From: Desulfonema limicola
Lineage (GTDB): Bacteria; Desulfobacterota; Desulfobacteria; Desulfobacterales; Desulfosalsimonadaceae
DNA: 24,415 bases
Direction: 5' to 3'
NCBI GenBank assembly: GCA_020722245.1
Contig: DYLE01000010.1
Coordinates: 1 to 24,415 of the forward strand
This document shows positions 7,684 to 16,239 of this stretch, in pieces. The notes beneath the pieces were generated by a model. It was not told the DNA's origin and searched no databases. It saw nothing but the letters and a program-made list of their open reading frames with translations. How positions within the stretch are numbered: position 1 is the stretch's first letter; every line of letters begins with the position of its first letter. The position numbers and the translations under genes are program-made.

Positions 7684-9126
7684 TCATTTTTCGAGACGGG
7701 CCGTAAATTTATGGAAAAAGGTCATGATATAGGCGTTGCTGCCGGGGTTGCCCACCAGGGGCTGGTGAATCCAGTTGTGCTTGGGCAGCTGCCATACGGT
7801 TTCCCTTTCACCGATGATATCCGCCCAACGGGACATCAGGTCGCCCAGGTGCTTTTCCTGGGTGACCGCCTGGAAACCGATGACCTGCCCCTTTTTGACG
7901 CTTCCCTTGTCCTGGGCCGAGACCACCATCTTGTACCAGGCCTTCTTTGCATAGGGAGAGGCGTGTTCCGCCGTAAACAGCTCCAGCTTTTCCGCCATAA
8001 CGGACAGACCGCGGGCTGCGGCCATCTCTTCGCTGTAACCGGCAAACCCCCAGAACAGGTTGGAGGCATGGGACATGCCGGAACCGACGGCCAGCGGACC
8101 TTCCAGGGAAATCCCTTTCAGGTGTTTGGCGATCAGCGCGCCTTGAATCATGACGTTGGGAAGCAGCTGGAACAGCACCGGTTCGGAAAAGACCGCATCG
8201 TCGATCTCGATGAGGTCTCCGATGGCGTAAACATCCGGCAGGTTGGTCAGCCAGTTCTTGTTGACCCGGACACCGCCGGTCTTGCCGATCTGGCACCCGA
8301 TCTGTTTTGCCAGTTGAATATCAGGGGTCACCCCGGCGCCGATGACCACAAGATCGGCCTTTATCTTTTTATCCCCCACCACGATATAACCTTCCCCGAC
8401 CTCGGTGCAGGGTTTTCCCAGATAAATCTCAGCACCCTCATGCTTCAGAGCGTCCTCCAGATAAACCGCCATATCCGGATCCAAGAAACTGACGAGATGA
8501 GGCAGGATCTCCACCACCACCACCTTGTTGCCCCGAATGATCAGGTTATCAATAATCTCAATCCCCACCAGCCCGGTGCCGACCACCGCCACTGTCAGGT
8601 CGGTCCCGCAGATCGCGTCGATCCGGCGCGCATCCGCCACGCTTCGGACCACCACCACGTTGTCCCGAAGCGCAGCCTTGTCATAGGTCTGCCCTCTGTA
8701 GTAAAACACCTCCCCCACCGGCCTGGAACCGTCGTAACCGGTGTTGATCGCCCCCTTGATGGGCGGCAAAGACGCCTGGCCGCCCGTGGCGAGGATGAGC
8801 TTTTTATATGCGACCGTAAACTCCTCGTCGGATTTTAAGAACCTGCCATAGGCGGTCTTGTTCGCGTGATCGATCCGGCTGACCCGCCCCACAATCCCCA
8901 CCTCATCGAAGTTGGGCAAAAAGGACCGATGGGAGGTGACCGCATCATTGATGTCGTTTAAAAACTTTTTACCGATCCCATAAGGAATATTGCAGCGGCA
9001 GACCACATCCGGTTCGTCGCAGATCACCTTGAAATCGGTGATCTTGTTTGCAAGCAGGGATATGGAGGTAAAAATCCCCCCCGGACCGCCGCCGACAATC
9101 AGAATTTCCGTTGAATACGCCTTCAT
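7684..9126 (-). CDS. FAD-dependent pyridine nucleotide-disulfide oxidoreductase (CoA-disulfide reductase/NADH oxidase-like)
   Basis: This 480-residue flavoprotein probably passes electrons between NAD(P)H and a thiol/disulfide or another redox partner. It has an N-terminal FAD Rossmann motif (VGGGPGG, residues 11-17), LILATGGQA, a central NAD(P)H motif (VVGTGLVGIEI, about 180-190), and the FAD-closing YAIGDLIEI motif. At the place of the single redox cysteine of CoA-disulfide reductases and NADH oxidases (Cys-x-x-Pro-Tyr) it has C45 with a second cysteine at C43. The C-terminal part (about 370-480) does not look like a standard dimerisation domain. ATG with GGAGG about ten bases upstream. It is the last gene of the operon, 93 bases after the NuoG-HdrA fusion and just before the terminator. 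Confidence 0.88.
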   Translation of the reverse strand: MKAYSTEILIVGGGPGGIFTSISLLANKITDFKVICDEPDVVCRCNIPYGIGKKFLNDINDAVTSHRSFLPNFDEVGIVGRVSRIDHANKTAYGRFLKSDEEFTVAYKKLILATGGQASLPPIKGAINTGYDGSRPVGEVFYYRGQTYDKAALRDNVVVVRSVADARRIDAICGTDLTVAVVGTGLVGIEIIDNLIIRGNKVVVVEILPHLVSFLDPDMAVYLEDALKHEGAEIYLGKPCTEVGEGYIVVGDKKIKADLVVIGAGVTPDIQLAKQIGCQIGKTGGVRVNKNWLTNLPDVYAIGDLIEIDDAVFSEPVLFQLLPNVMIQGALIAKHLKGISLEGPLAVGSGMSHASNLFWGFAGYSEEMAAARGLSVMAEKLELFTAEHASPYAKKAWYKMVVSAQDKGSVKKGQVIGFQAVTQEKHLGDLMSRWADIIGERETVWQLPKHNWIHQPLVGNPGSNAYIMTFFHKFTARLEK

Positions 9127-9219
9127 CAGGTGGATCCTCCTTATTAAAATGAATAATGAATCATCTATCTATAAAATGTGTCGCCCATCATGAGCGCAAG
9201 GCTTCTGCAACTGTTTTTT

Positions 9220-11019
9220 CTACATCGCCGTGCCCCCGAGGTGTTCTTCAATCCCGACCGGAGCAAACATCAATCCCTCCACTTCAGCCAAAAGCTCATC
9301 ATTGTTAAAATGTCGAAGCTCAATCGCTTTGTTGGGGCATGTGGCCGCGCAGTTGCCGCAACCCTTGCAGATGGCGGTGTTCACCTCGCAAACAGATAAG
9401 GACGCGTTATAGGAAATAGCGCCGTATACGCATACCATCTCACACTGACGGCAGCCCATGCATCTTTCCGGATCAATGACCGAGACGGCAGCCTCTATTT
9501 CAAGCTTCCCCCGGCTGATCAGGGAAAGCGCCTCGCCGGCCGCGCCCTGGCCCTGGGCCACGGAATCAGGGATGTCCTTTGGGCCCTGGCAGCAGCCCGC
9601 AATAAAAATTCCGTCCGAAGGCGTTGCCAGCGGTCCGAGCTTGGGATGAAGCTCGTTGATCCATCCGTCGGAATCAAGGGATATCCCCACCATCCTTGCG
9701 ATCTCCTCGATTCCGGCGGCCGGTTTAAGCCCCACGCTCAGGATCACCATGTCCACCGGAATCCTTCGAACCGTGCGCGCCAGGGTGTCTTCCGCCACCA
9801 CGACAAGTTTTCCCTCATCCTCCGGAGAGTCCACAATATCGGTTACCTGGGAGACCTTGCCCCGGATAAAATGGGTGCCTTCCTCCTGAAGCCGGTTGTA
9901 GAACTCCTCGTACCCCTTACCGGGTGAGCGTATATCAATATAAAACTCGTATACCTCCGCTCCGGTCTTTTCACGCACCAGGTGGGCAAACTTCATGGAG
10001 TACATGCAGCAGATCCGGGAACAGTATTTCATATGATTCTGGTCTCTGGATCCCACGCAATGTATGATGGCAACAGCTTCCGGTTTTCTCCCGTCCTTTG
10101 TGACGATTTCCCCGGCGGTGGGGCCGGTGGCATTGTTGATCCGCTCAAACTGGATGCTGGTATAGACCTCGGGGTATCGTCCAAATCCGTACTGGGTCAG
10201 AGGGGTCGGGTCAAAGGGTTCAAATCCGGTGGCAACAATAATGGAACCGGCATTGATTTCAACGATCTCATCTTTCTGATTAAAATCGATCGCTCCCGCC
10301 TCACAGAATTCCTTGCACACTCCGCAATTTCCTGTACGAAGGTGGACACAAGCCTCCGGGTCGATGACTGCAGCGAGAGGAACTGCCTGGGGAAACGGCA
10401 AATAGACAGCCGAACGTGTTGCAAGCCCCACATCCCACTCTGAAAGTAGTGGCCTGGGTTCGTATTTCGTAATATTCCGAATGTCAATGTGCCCTGTTGG
10501 ACAAATAGATTCGCATGCACCGCAAGCCATGCAAACATCGGTTTGGGCATGAAACGGCGTATCGACTTTAAATTCCAGCCCCCGTCCCGTCAGACTGATG
10601 GCGCCCCTTCCCATCTTTTCACATATTCGCGTACACAGGCCGCAAAGGAGGCAATCATCGTCTTCGGTTTTAAACCGTGGTTCTTTTATGCCATACTGTT
10701 GTGCCAGCTTTTTGACGACAGGCACCTCCGGGCAACGGGCCAGCATCATCTCCACGATAACTTTACGAATATGGTGGACCTCCTCCGTATCGGTTTTAAT
10801 CTCCATACCGTCCCTGATCACGTAATTGCAGGACGTCACATACCGTACCCGGCCACCATAATGCATCTCCACCATACACAGCCGGCACATCCCCGCAGGC
10901 TCCAATGCCTTATGGTAGCACAATGTCGGAATCTCGACCCCGTGCTCCTGGGCGACCTGGAGAATATATTGTCCTTTCTTACCCTGAACTTCCTTGCCAT
11001 TGAGCGTAAATGTAATCAT
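9220..11019 (-). CDS. NuoG-like 2Fe-2S head fused to the C-terminal half of HdrA
   Basis: This 599-residue fusion has a head resembling the N-terminus of complex I NuoG or of [FeFe]-hydrogenases. It contains a 2Fe-2S domain (about 1-80, with CYHKALEPAGMCRLCMVE), a Cys/His region, and two 4Fe-4S motifs (CLLCGLCTRIC and CMACGACESICP, to about 178). From about residue 190 it is the second half of HdrA. This half holds the PFPQAVP linker, an inserted ferredoxin cluster (CVHLRTGNCGVCKEFC), IIVATGFEPFDP, CVGSRDQ followed by YCSRICC, the FAD-closing GIFIAGCCQGPKDIPDS, and two C-terminal ferredoxin motifs (CMGCRQCEMVC and CKGCGNCAATCP). It lacks the HdrA N-terminal domain and the first GxGxxG; these are on the separate protein at 13530-14375. 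It probably links NuoF to the Hdr flavin. NuoF lies 27 bases upstream. Confidence 0.92.
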   Translation of the reverse strand: MITFTLNGKEVQGKKGQYILQVAQEHGVEIPTLCYHKALEPAGMCRLCMVEMHYGGRVRYVTSCNYVIRDGMEIKTDTEEVHHIRKVIVEMMLARCPEVPVVKKLAQQYGIKEPRFKTEDDDCLLCGLCTRICEKMGRGAISLTGRGLEFKVDTPFHAQTDVCMACGACESICPTGHIDIRNITKYEPRPLLSEWDVGLATRSAVYLPFPQAVPLAAVIDPEACVHLRTGNCGVCKEFCEAGAIDFNQKDEIVEINAGSIIVATGFEPFDPTPLTQYGFGRYPEVYTSIQFERINNATGPTAGEIVTKDGRKPEAVAIIHCVGSRDQNHMKYCSRICCMYSMKFAHLVREKTGAEVYEFYIDIRSPGKGYEEFYNRLQEEGTHFIRGKVSQVTDIVDSPEDEGKLVVVAEDTLARTVRRIPVDMVILSVGLKPAAGIEEIARMVGISLDSDGWINELHPKLGPLATPSDGIFIAGCCQGPKDIPDSVAQGQGAAGEALSLISRGKLEIEAAVSVIDPERCMGCRQCEMVCVYGAISYNASLSVCEVNTAICKGCGNCAATCPNKAIELRHFNNDELLAEVEGLMFAPVGIEEHLGGTAM

Positions 11020-11046
11020 AGGGTTTAACCTTTTTATATCATGGGA

Positions 11047-12900
11047 TTATTTGATGACAATCGCGTCGAATTTACATGAGTCATAGCAAATGCCGCATTT
11101 GATGCATTTTTCCCTGTCCAAATGATGAACCTTTTTCTTCTCACCGGATATGGCCTGTTGCGGACATTTAAGGGCGCATAATGTGCAGCCCGTACATTTT
11201 TCCGCATCGATTTCATAATAAAAAAGCGGCTTGCAGACGCCGGCCGGACATTTTTTGTCCCTGATATGGGATTCGTATTCATTGCGAAAATAACGGATGG
11301 TGGTGAGCACAGGATTCGGCGCCGAAGCCCCCAAACCGCAGAGGGAGGCTTTTGCTACTACATCCCCGATTTCTTCCAAAAGTTCGATGTCCCCTTCTTT
11401 CCCGTTTCCCGCACAGATATCCGTTAACACCTGCAACATATGTTTGATCCCTTCCCGGCAGGGAGTGCACTGGCCGCACGACTCTTCTTTGAGAAAATCG
11501 AGAAAATAACGCGCCACATCCACCATGCAGGTGTCCTGATCCATGACGATCATGCCGCCGGAACCCATTATGGAACCGACTTTTTTCAATTCGTCAAAAT
11601 CGACCCCCATATCCAAAAACTGCTCCGGTATGCATCCGCCAGAAGGACCGCCGGTTTGAACCGCCTTGAATTTTTTCTTTTTGGGAATTCCACCGCCGAT
11701 GTCATAAATAATGGCTCTCAAGCTCGTGCCCATTGGCACTTCCACCAAGCCGGTGTTCACCACTTTCCCAACCAGAGAAAAAATTTTGGTGCCTTTGCTG
11801 CGCTCCGTTCCGATGGAAGCATACCAATCCGCGCCGTTATTGATAATCACCGGTACATTGGCCCATGTCTCCACATTGTTCAACAAGGAAGGACTCTCTC
11901 GAAATCCCTTTTCCACGGTGTGGATATATTTTGCCCGCGGCCGACCGGGTTTGCCTTCCAGCGACGTCATTAACGCCGTGGATTCGCCGCAAACAAAGGC
12001 CCCACCTCCCCGGCTGATATGAACGTCAAAAGAAAAACCCGAACCCAAAATATTTTCTCCCAGAAGTCCCAGCCTCCTAGCACTTTGCAATGCGAACAAA
12101 AGGTTCTTCACCGCCAAAGGATACTCGTGACGCACATAGACATAGCCTTCATGAGACCCAACGGCAATGGCGCCGATGATCATCCCTTCCAGAATACTGT
12201 GAGGGTTCCCTTCCAACAGACTTCTGTCCATGTAAGCGCCGGGATCTCCTTCATCTGCGTTGCAAATGACGTACCGATCACCGTCATGCCGGGCACACGT
12301 CTCCCATTTAATGCCCGTGGGAAAACCGCCGCCCCCTCGGCCTCTTAAACCCGATTTTTTGACCTGGTCGATAATCTCTTCGGGCGTCATGTCGAAAAGG
12401 GCTTTTACAAGGGCCGAATATCCTCCCACCGATATATAGTCTTCGATGCTGGTGGGATCGATTAGACCGTTGTTTCCGAGAATAATCCTTTTCTGGAGTT
12501 TATAAAACGGGACATCGTGCTCGTGAGAAATTTTCTTTTTGCTGGCAGGATCTTTAAATAGCAGGGATTGGACCAAATTGCCGTTCTTAATGGTCTCTTC
12601 TACAATATTCGGAATGTGGTCTTCTTTGACCTGGGGATAAAGTATGCCTTCAGGCTGGATAACCAGGATCGGTCCCTTTTCACAAAAGCCGTGGCAGCCC
12701 GTAAGTTTAATTTCGACATCATCTTGCAGGCCGTGCTTGGTCAGTTCCGCCTTCAGCGCCTTATGTACTTTTGCGGTTCCATAAGCGCTGCAACCGGAAC
12801 CCGCACAAAGAGAAATCAATCGTTTGCTTTTTTCCTGGGTCGCTATTTTCAGAGAATTTCTCAGTTCTTCCAGGGCTTCTCTATTTTCTAATTTTGCCAT
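11047..12900 (-). CDS. NuoF-like NADH-binding flavoprotein (HndC/HydB type)
   Basis: This is the NADH- and FMN-binding subunit where NADH would enter or leave the complex. The 617-residue protein has three parts. First is an N-terminal thioredoxin-like 2Fe-2S domain (about 25-110, cysteines in CAGSGC and CHGFC). Second is the NuoF core, with the NADH/FMN motifs RGRGGGGFPTGIKWE and CNADEGDPGAYMDRSLLEG and the 4Fe-4S ligands ESCGQCTPCREG plus SLCGLG. Third is a C-terminal pair of ferredoxin clusters (CTGCTLCALKCP and CIKCGICYDSC). This is the layout of bifurcating hydrogenase and Hnd-type subunits, not of respiratory NuoF, which lacks the extra domains. It lies between nuoE (31 bases) and the NuoG-HdrA fusion (27 bases). 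Confidence 0.95.
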   Translation of the reverse strand: MAKLENREALEELRNSLKIATQEKSKRLISLCAGSGCSAYGTAKVHKALKAELTKHGLQDDVEIKLTGCHGFCEKGPILVIQPEGILYPQVKEDHIPNIVEETIKNGNLVQSLLFKDPASKKKISHEHDVPFYKLQKRIILGNNGLIDPTSIEDYISVGGYSALVKALFDMTPEEIIDQVKKSGLRGRGGGGFPTGIKWETCARHDGDRYVICNADEGDPGAYMDRSLLEGNPHSILEGMIIGAIAVGSHEGYVYVRHEYPLAVKNLLFALQSARRLGLLGENILGSGFSFDVHISRGGGAFVCGESTALMTSLEGKPGRPRAKYIHTVEKGFRESPSLLNNVETWANVPVIINNGADWYASIGTERSKGTKIFSLVGKVVNTGLVEVPMGTSLRAIIYDIGGGIPKKKKFKAVQTGGPSGGCIPEQFLDMGVDFDELKKVGSIMGSGGMIVMDQDTCMVDVARYFLDFLKEESCGQCTPCREGIKHMLQVLTDICAGNGKEGDIELLEEIGDVVAKASLCGLGASAPNPVLTTIRYFRNEYESHIRDKKCPAGVCKPLFYYEIDAEKCTGCTLCALKCPQQAISGEKKKVHHLDREKCIKCGICYDSCKFDAIVIK

Positions 12901-12931
12901 GGCATCTTCCGGCCTCCGTTATTCTATGGGT

Positions 12932-13492
12932 TTAAGTGACATTCTTGTTATGCCCTTCAATGATTTTTACCGCTGTAGCCCTGTCCAGGCCGCCGTGAGT
13001 CTCTTGATCTACCGTCATAACAGGGCCAGACGCACAGCATCCGATGCACCGCACCGCTTCCAGGGTAAACATAAGGTTATCGGTGGTCTCACCTTCTTTG
13101 ATATGAAGGTGTTCCTTTAAAGCATCCATAATCTTATCGGCGCCCCGCACATGACAGGCGGTTCCGGTGCACACTTTTATAATGTGTTTACCTCTGGGCT
13201 CTAGACTGATGGTTTTATAAAAGGTAGCAACACTGTAAACCAGACTTTTTCGTACGCCCAGCCTCTCAACCAAAACAGGAATCACTTCAGGCGGGACGTA
13301 ATTATACATATCGCTGATATCTTGCATGATCATCAGCAGGGCTTCCCGGTTCACATTATATTTTTCGATAATTTGATTGATCTTAGGCCAATCAATTTTT
13401 TCCGAATTTTCCATAATGTTATCAAACCCCCTATAATCGATTTCTGCTTCCGTATATTGTTTTGATCCTGGCGGACGCTTTGTGATTATCAA
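12932..13492 (-). CDS. NuoE-like 2Fe-2S thioredoxin-fold subunit
   Basis: This is the small 2Fe-2S partner of NuoF (HndA/HydC type). The cluster ligands are the cysteines in VCTGTACHVRG and AVRCIGCCASGP, preceded by the usual helical N-terminal domain (IIEKYNVNREALLMIMQDI, NYVPPEVI). The start is uncertain. The longest form begins with a TTG at 13492 (186 residues, AAGGGG four bases upstream, normal operon spacing). An ATG at 13414 would give 160 residues, closer to family length, but has no good ribosome binding site. It follows the HdrA N-terminal half and precedes nuoF, so the NuoE-NuoF-NuoG order is kept. Confidence 0.93.
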   Translation of the reverse strand: MIITKRPPGSKQYTEAEIDYRGFDNIMENSEKIDWPKINQIIEKYNVNREALLMIMQDISDMYNYVPPEVIPVLVERLGVRKSLVYSVATFYKTISLEPRGKHIIKVCTGTACHVRGADKIMDALKEHLHIKEGETTDNLMFTLEAVRCIGCCASGPVMTVDQETHGGLDRATAVKIIEGHNKNVT

Positions 13493-13529
13493 TGAACCCC
13501 TTATATTTTAGAGTAATTCATTTTGTTTA

Positions 13530-14375
13530 TTACAAATCAGCCTCTTTTGAATGCATCTTTATTTGCCCCGTTTCATCGATAGTGTAAGGCCTATATTTAA
13601 CGACGCATGCTCGGGTGCACTCTCCACATCCTGTACATTTGTTTATATCGATATAACGGGCTTTTTTCCGAATTTTAATGGTAAAATTGCCCACGAAGCC
13701 GGAAACATCCGCAATCTCACTATAGGTCATCAACTCTATATTTTCATGCTGGCCAACGGCCACGAGTTTCGGCGTGATGATACAGGCCGCGCAATCCAGG
13801 GTCGGAAATGTCTTGTCGAACTTGGCCATATTCCCACCGATGGAGGGTTCCCGCTCCACCAGGTAAACCTTCTTACCGCCGTCGGCGATATCCAATGCCG
13901 CCTGCATCCCGGCTATTCCGCCCCCGATAACCAATACATTGGGGTTGATTTCCACCACCCGCGAGGTCAGCTGCTGATGATGCGCCACCCGGGCCACGGC
14001 ACCCCTGACCAGATCCTTTGCCTTTTGTGTGGCTGCTGCCCGATCTTCGGTGACCCAGGAGACATGTTCCCGGATACAGGCCATCTGGAAATAATACGGA
14101 TTGATCCCGGCTGTATGGCAGGCCTTCCGGAAGGTTTTTTCATGCATCCTGGGCGAGCATGAGGCCACAACCACCCGGTTTAAACCGTTTTCCCGGATAT
14201 CGTCGATGATGAGCTGCTGGCCGGGTTTGGAACACATGAATTTATAATTTTTGGCAATGGCCACATGGGGAAGGTGAGCGGCATATTCGGATACCGCCTC
14301 CACGTCCACTTTGCCGGAAATATTCGTACCGCAATGACAGACATAAACCCCGATTTTCGGTATGGATTCTCTCAT
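13530..14375 (-). CDS. N-terminal half of a split HdrA (heterodisulfide reductase subunit A)
   Basis: This 281-residue protein is the first part of HdrA only. It has the N-terminal cluster domain (VCHCGTNISG, YKFMCSKPGQ, SCSPRMHEKTF), the FAD Rossmann motif (VLVIGGGIAGMQAAL), EREPSIGGNMA, the DKTFPTLDCAACI stretch and one ferredoxin motif (CTGCGECTRAC). It then ends with a TAA stop about 25 residues later, where normal HdrA (about 650 residues) continues. The missing remainder is present on the fusion protein at 9220-11019. The ATG at 14375 has GGAG ten bases upstream; a TTG at 14381 would add two residues. HdrB lies 22 bases upstream. No frameshift or remnant of the second half is seen in the 37 bases before nuoE. 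Confidence 0.9.
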   Translation of the reverse strand: MRESIPKIGVYVCHCGTNISGKVDVEAVSEYAAHLPHVAIAKNYKFMCSKPGQQLIIDDIRENGLNRVVVASCSPRMHEKTFRKACHTAGINPYYFQMACIREHVSWVTEDRAAATQKAKDLVRGAVARVAHHQQLTSRVVEINPNVLVIGGGIAGMQAALDIADGGKKVYLVEREPSIGGNMAKFDKTFPTLDCAACIITPKLVAVGQHENIELMTYSEIADVSGFVGNFTIKIRKKARYIDINKCTGCGECTRACVVKYRPYTIDETGQIKMHSKEADL

Positions 14376-14397
14376 GATCAAAATTCTCCAGAAAATC

Positions 14398-15240
14398 TTA
14401 AACAGCGATTTTAAACGGCGTCAAAAGTTTGTTTAACATCAGGTCTTTTTCCGCAAGCCCAAGGGCAAGACCCATCAACTGGGTAAAAAAGATAACTGGA
14501 ATTTTAGGAAGCCCAAGCCCTTGCTGTGAGGAATCAACATTGAGCTGGCACAGGGGACACAGGGTGCAGATGGTTTGCGCGCCCTTGCTGACAGCATCTT
14601 TTACGATCCGGTTGGTTAACGGTATGCAAAAATCCTTGTGCGCAACCATCTGCGCCGCGCCGCAGCACTCTGTTTTAGCGGAATAATTTTTTAGCGGTTT
14701 AGCGCCGACGATTTCAATGAGCCGGTCCATCAAAACCGGATAATAGGCATCATCCATATCCGCCCATGGCCGGTTTAGCTGACATCCGTAATACGGGGCC
14801 ACAACAAGACCGGAAAGGTCTTTTTTAATATTTTTTTTGACATCATCGGCATTCAAATCGTTGACAATGACTTCCATCAAATGCCGAATCTTCAAATTTC
14901 CCGAATAAGCAAGTCCTTCTTCGGCAAGGGCCAGATTCACCTTTTGCCTCAAGTCGTTGTCGCCGGCCAGTTTTTCATGGGCCTTTCGAAGGGTTGAATA
15001 ACACGCATTGCACACATTGACGATCTCGGTAAACCCCTGCTTTTCGGCCAGCGCCATGATCCGGGCCGGCAGAACATAAGCCTTCAGGTCCTGCGTGCTC
15101 CAGTAGCTTGTGGCGCCGCAGCAGTTCCACCCCTCTATCTCCATAAGCGCAATGCCAAGCGACCTGCACACGGCTTCCGTGGATTCCTTATACCCTGCGG
15201 CCCCCTTGTAGCTGCATCCCGGGAAAAAACCGTATTTCAT
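14398..15240 (-). CDS. HdrB, heterodisulfide reductase subunit B
   Basis: This is the catalytic disulfide-reducing subunit type, which in methanogens carries two non-cubane 4Fe-4S clusters. The 280-residue protein has both complete CCG domains. The first is C9, C40, C41, C77 and C80; the second is C153, C192, C193, C228 and C231. That predicts an active thiol/disulfide site, although the substrate need not be CoM-S-S-CoB; bacterial complexes may use other thiols. The ATG overlaps the hdrC stop by four bases (ATGA), so translation is coupled. Confidence 0.95.
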   Translation of the reverse strand: MKYGFFPGCSYKGAAGYKESTEAVCRSLGIALMEIEGWNCCGATSYWSTQDLKAYVLPARIMALAEKQGFTEIVNVCNACYSTLRKAHEKLAGDNDLRQKVNLALAEEGLAYSGNLKIRHLMEVIVNDLNADDVKKNIKKDLSGLVVAPYYGCQLNRPWADMDDAYYPVLMDRLIEIVGAKPLKNYSAKTECCGAAQMVAHKDFCIPLTNRIVKDAVSKGAQTICTLCPLCQLNVDSSQQGLGLPKIPVIFFTQLMGLALGLAEKDLMLNKLLTPFKIAV

Positions 15241-15782
15241 GACAGCCTCTCCAGTTCCTTTGCCTTTTCCATGACTTTCTTAAAACCCGCGATATTACTA
15301 ACCGTGCGGGGTTTAAACTCCAGGCGGTTTTTTGCGGCAAGCTTCATGCCCAGGCCCATATTCCCCAGGGCCGCAAGCGGATGCCGCAACCCGAATCCGG
15401 CCATGGCCGCGACATCCGTCAGCCTGCCGTGTTTTTCCACCGGGGCATTAAAGGAAAGATAAAGATGAAGCATTTTTGGCGCCTTAACCCCCTCCTCTAC
15501 CGCCATTTTTTTCAAAGAATACATATGATCCGTAATGGATATCCCCCGCGGGCATTTGACCATGCAGTGATAGCAGGAAACGCAAAGCCACATGGTATTG
15601 GCATGCAACGCAGCCGACATGTCCCCCTCCCTGACCATGGCAAAAAGCTGCCGGGGGCCGAAATCCATGTGCTCCGCCAGGGGGCAGCTCCCGCTGCAGG
15701 TGCCGCACTGGATGCAGTTCTGGATTTCCGCTCCATGATACTTTTTGAAGAATCTATCCCTTAAAACCGGATCAGCCGTCAT
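15237..15782 (-). CDS. HdrC, heterodisulfide reductase subunit C
   Basis: This is the ferredoxin-like subunit that carries electrons from HdrA to HdrB. The 181-residue protein has two complete 4Fe-4S motifs: C23, C26, C29, C33 (NCIQCGTCSGSCP) and C67, C70, C73, C77 (LCVSCYHCMVKCP). The helical tail is typical. The start has GGAGGTG five bases upstream. It overlaps MvhD-2 upstream and HdrB downstream, each by ATGA, so MvhD-HdrC-HdrB form a tightly coupled block. Confidence 0.95.
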   Translation of the reverse strand: MTADPVLRDRFFKKYHGAEIQNCIQCGTCSGSCPLAEHMDFGPRQLFAMVREGDMSAALHANTMWLCVSCYHCMVKCPRGISITDHMYSLKKMAVEEGVKAPKMLHLYLSFNAPVEKHGRLTDVAAMAGFGLRHPLAALGNMGLGMKLAAKNRLEFKPRTVSNIAGFKKVMEKAKELERLS

Positions 15783-16207
15783 ATATACACCTCCCGTTTT
15801 GCGGGGTTGTCCCCCAATGCCTCGATCTGTTTTGTGAATTCGTTAACCACCCTTGCAAACCTGGGGCCTTCGGAGGCCGGTATCCAGGAGAGCCTTATCC
15901 GTCTAGGATCAAGCCCCATGCTCCCGGCCAGTGTTTTCGCCAAGGCGATTTTTCGGCGGGCGTAAAAGGTTCCCTTTGAATAATGGCAGTCCCCCGGGGC
16001 GCAGCCGCCGATCAACACCCCGTCGGCCCCGTCAAGAAGCGGTTTTAAAATAAAAACCGGGTCCACCCGGCTTGAACACATCACCTTTACGATTCTGATA
16101 TTCGGCGCATACTTGAGCCGGCTGGTACCCGCCAGATCGGCCGCCGTAAAGGTGCACCAGTTGCATAAAAAAGCCACGATGATTTTCTCTGTTTTTTGAT
16201 CCGCCAT
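15779..16207 (-). CDS. MvhD/FlpD-like iron-sulfur subunit (copy 2)
   Basis: In methanogens MvhD (FlpD) carries a 2Fe-2S cluster and connects a hydrogenase or formate dehydrogenase to HdrA. This 142-residue protein has the family cysteines: CNWC near residue 15, VMCSSRVDP, and GGCAPGDCHYSKG. It resembles the protein at 18509-18940 but is closer to the family consensus (AADLAGTSRLKY). It follows an FdhB-like gene (32 bases) and overlaps hdrC, so it probably serves the HdrBC and split-HdrA module. Confidence 0.92.
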   Translation of the reverse strand: MADQKTEKIIVAFLCNWCTFTAADLAGTSRLKYAPNIRIVKVMCSSRVDPVFILKPLLDGADGVLIGGCAPGDCHYSKGTFYARRKIALAKTLAGSMGLDPRRIRLSWIPASEGPRFARVVNEFTKQIEALGDNPAKREVYI

Positions 16208-16239
16208 AATTTTTTCCTGTTTTCCTGATGGAATAACGT

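Noticed and set aside
7642..8838. A 398-codon open frame on the plus strand opposite the disulfide oxidoreductase
   Set aside because: It is antisense to a well-supported flavoprotein gene, spans the operon terminator, and its translation is rich in His, Asp and Gln with no recognisable domain. It is a shadow of codon bias.
9127..9219. Internal promoter before the disulfide oxidoreductase
   Set aside because: A TTGCGC and TTTTAT pair can be found on the minus strand at 17-base spacing, but both hexamers are weak, and the gap is small enough for simple cotranscription.
13493..13532. HdrA truncation by selenocysteine or frameshift
   Set aside because: The stop is TAA, not TGA, and no HdrA-like sequence follows in any frame before nuoE. 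The missing half is intact elsewhere in the operon.
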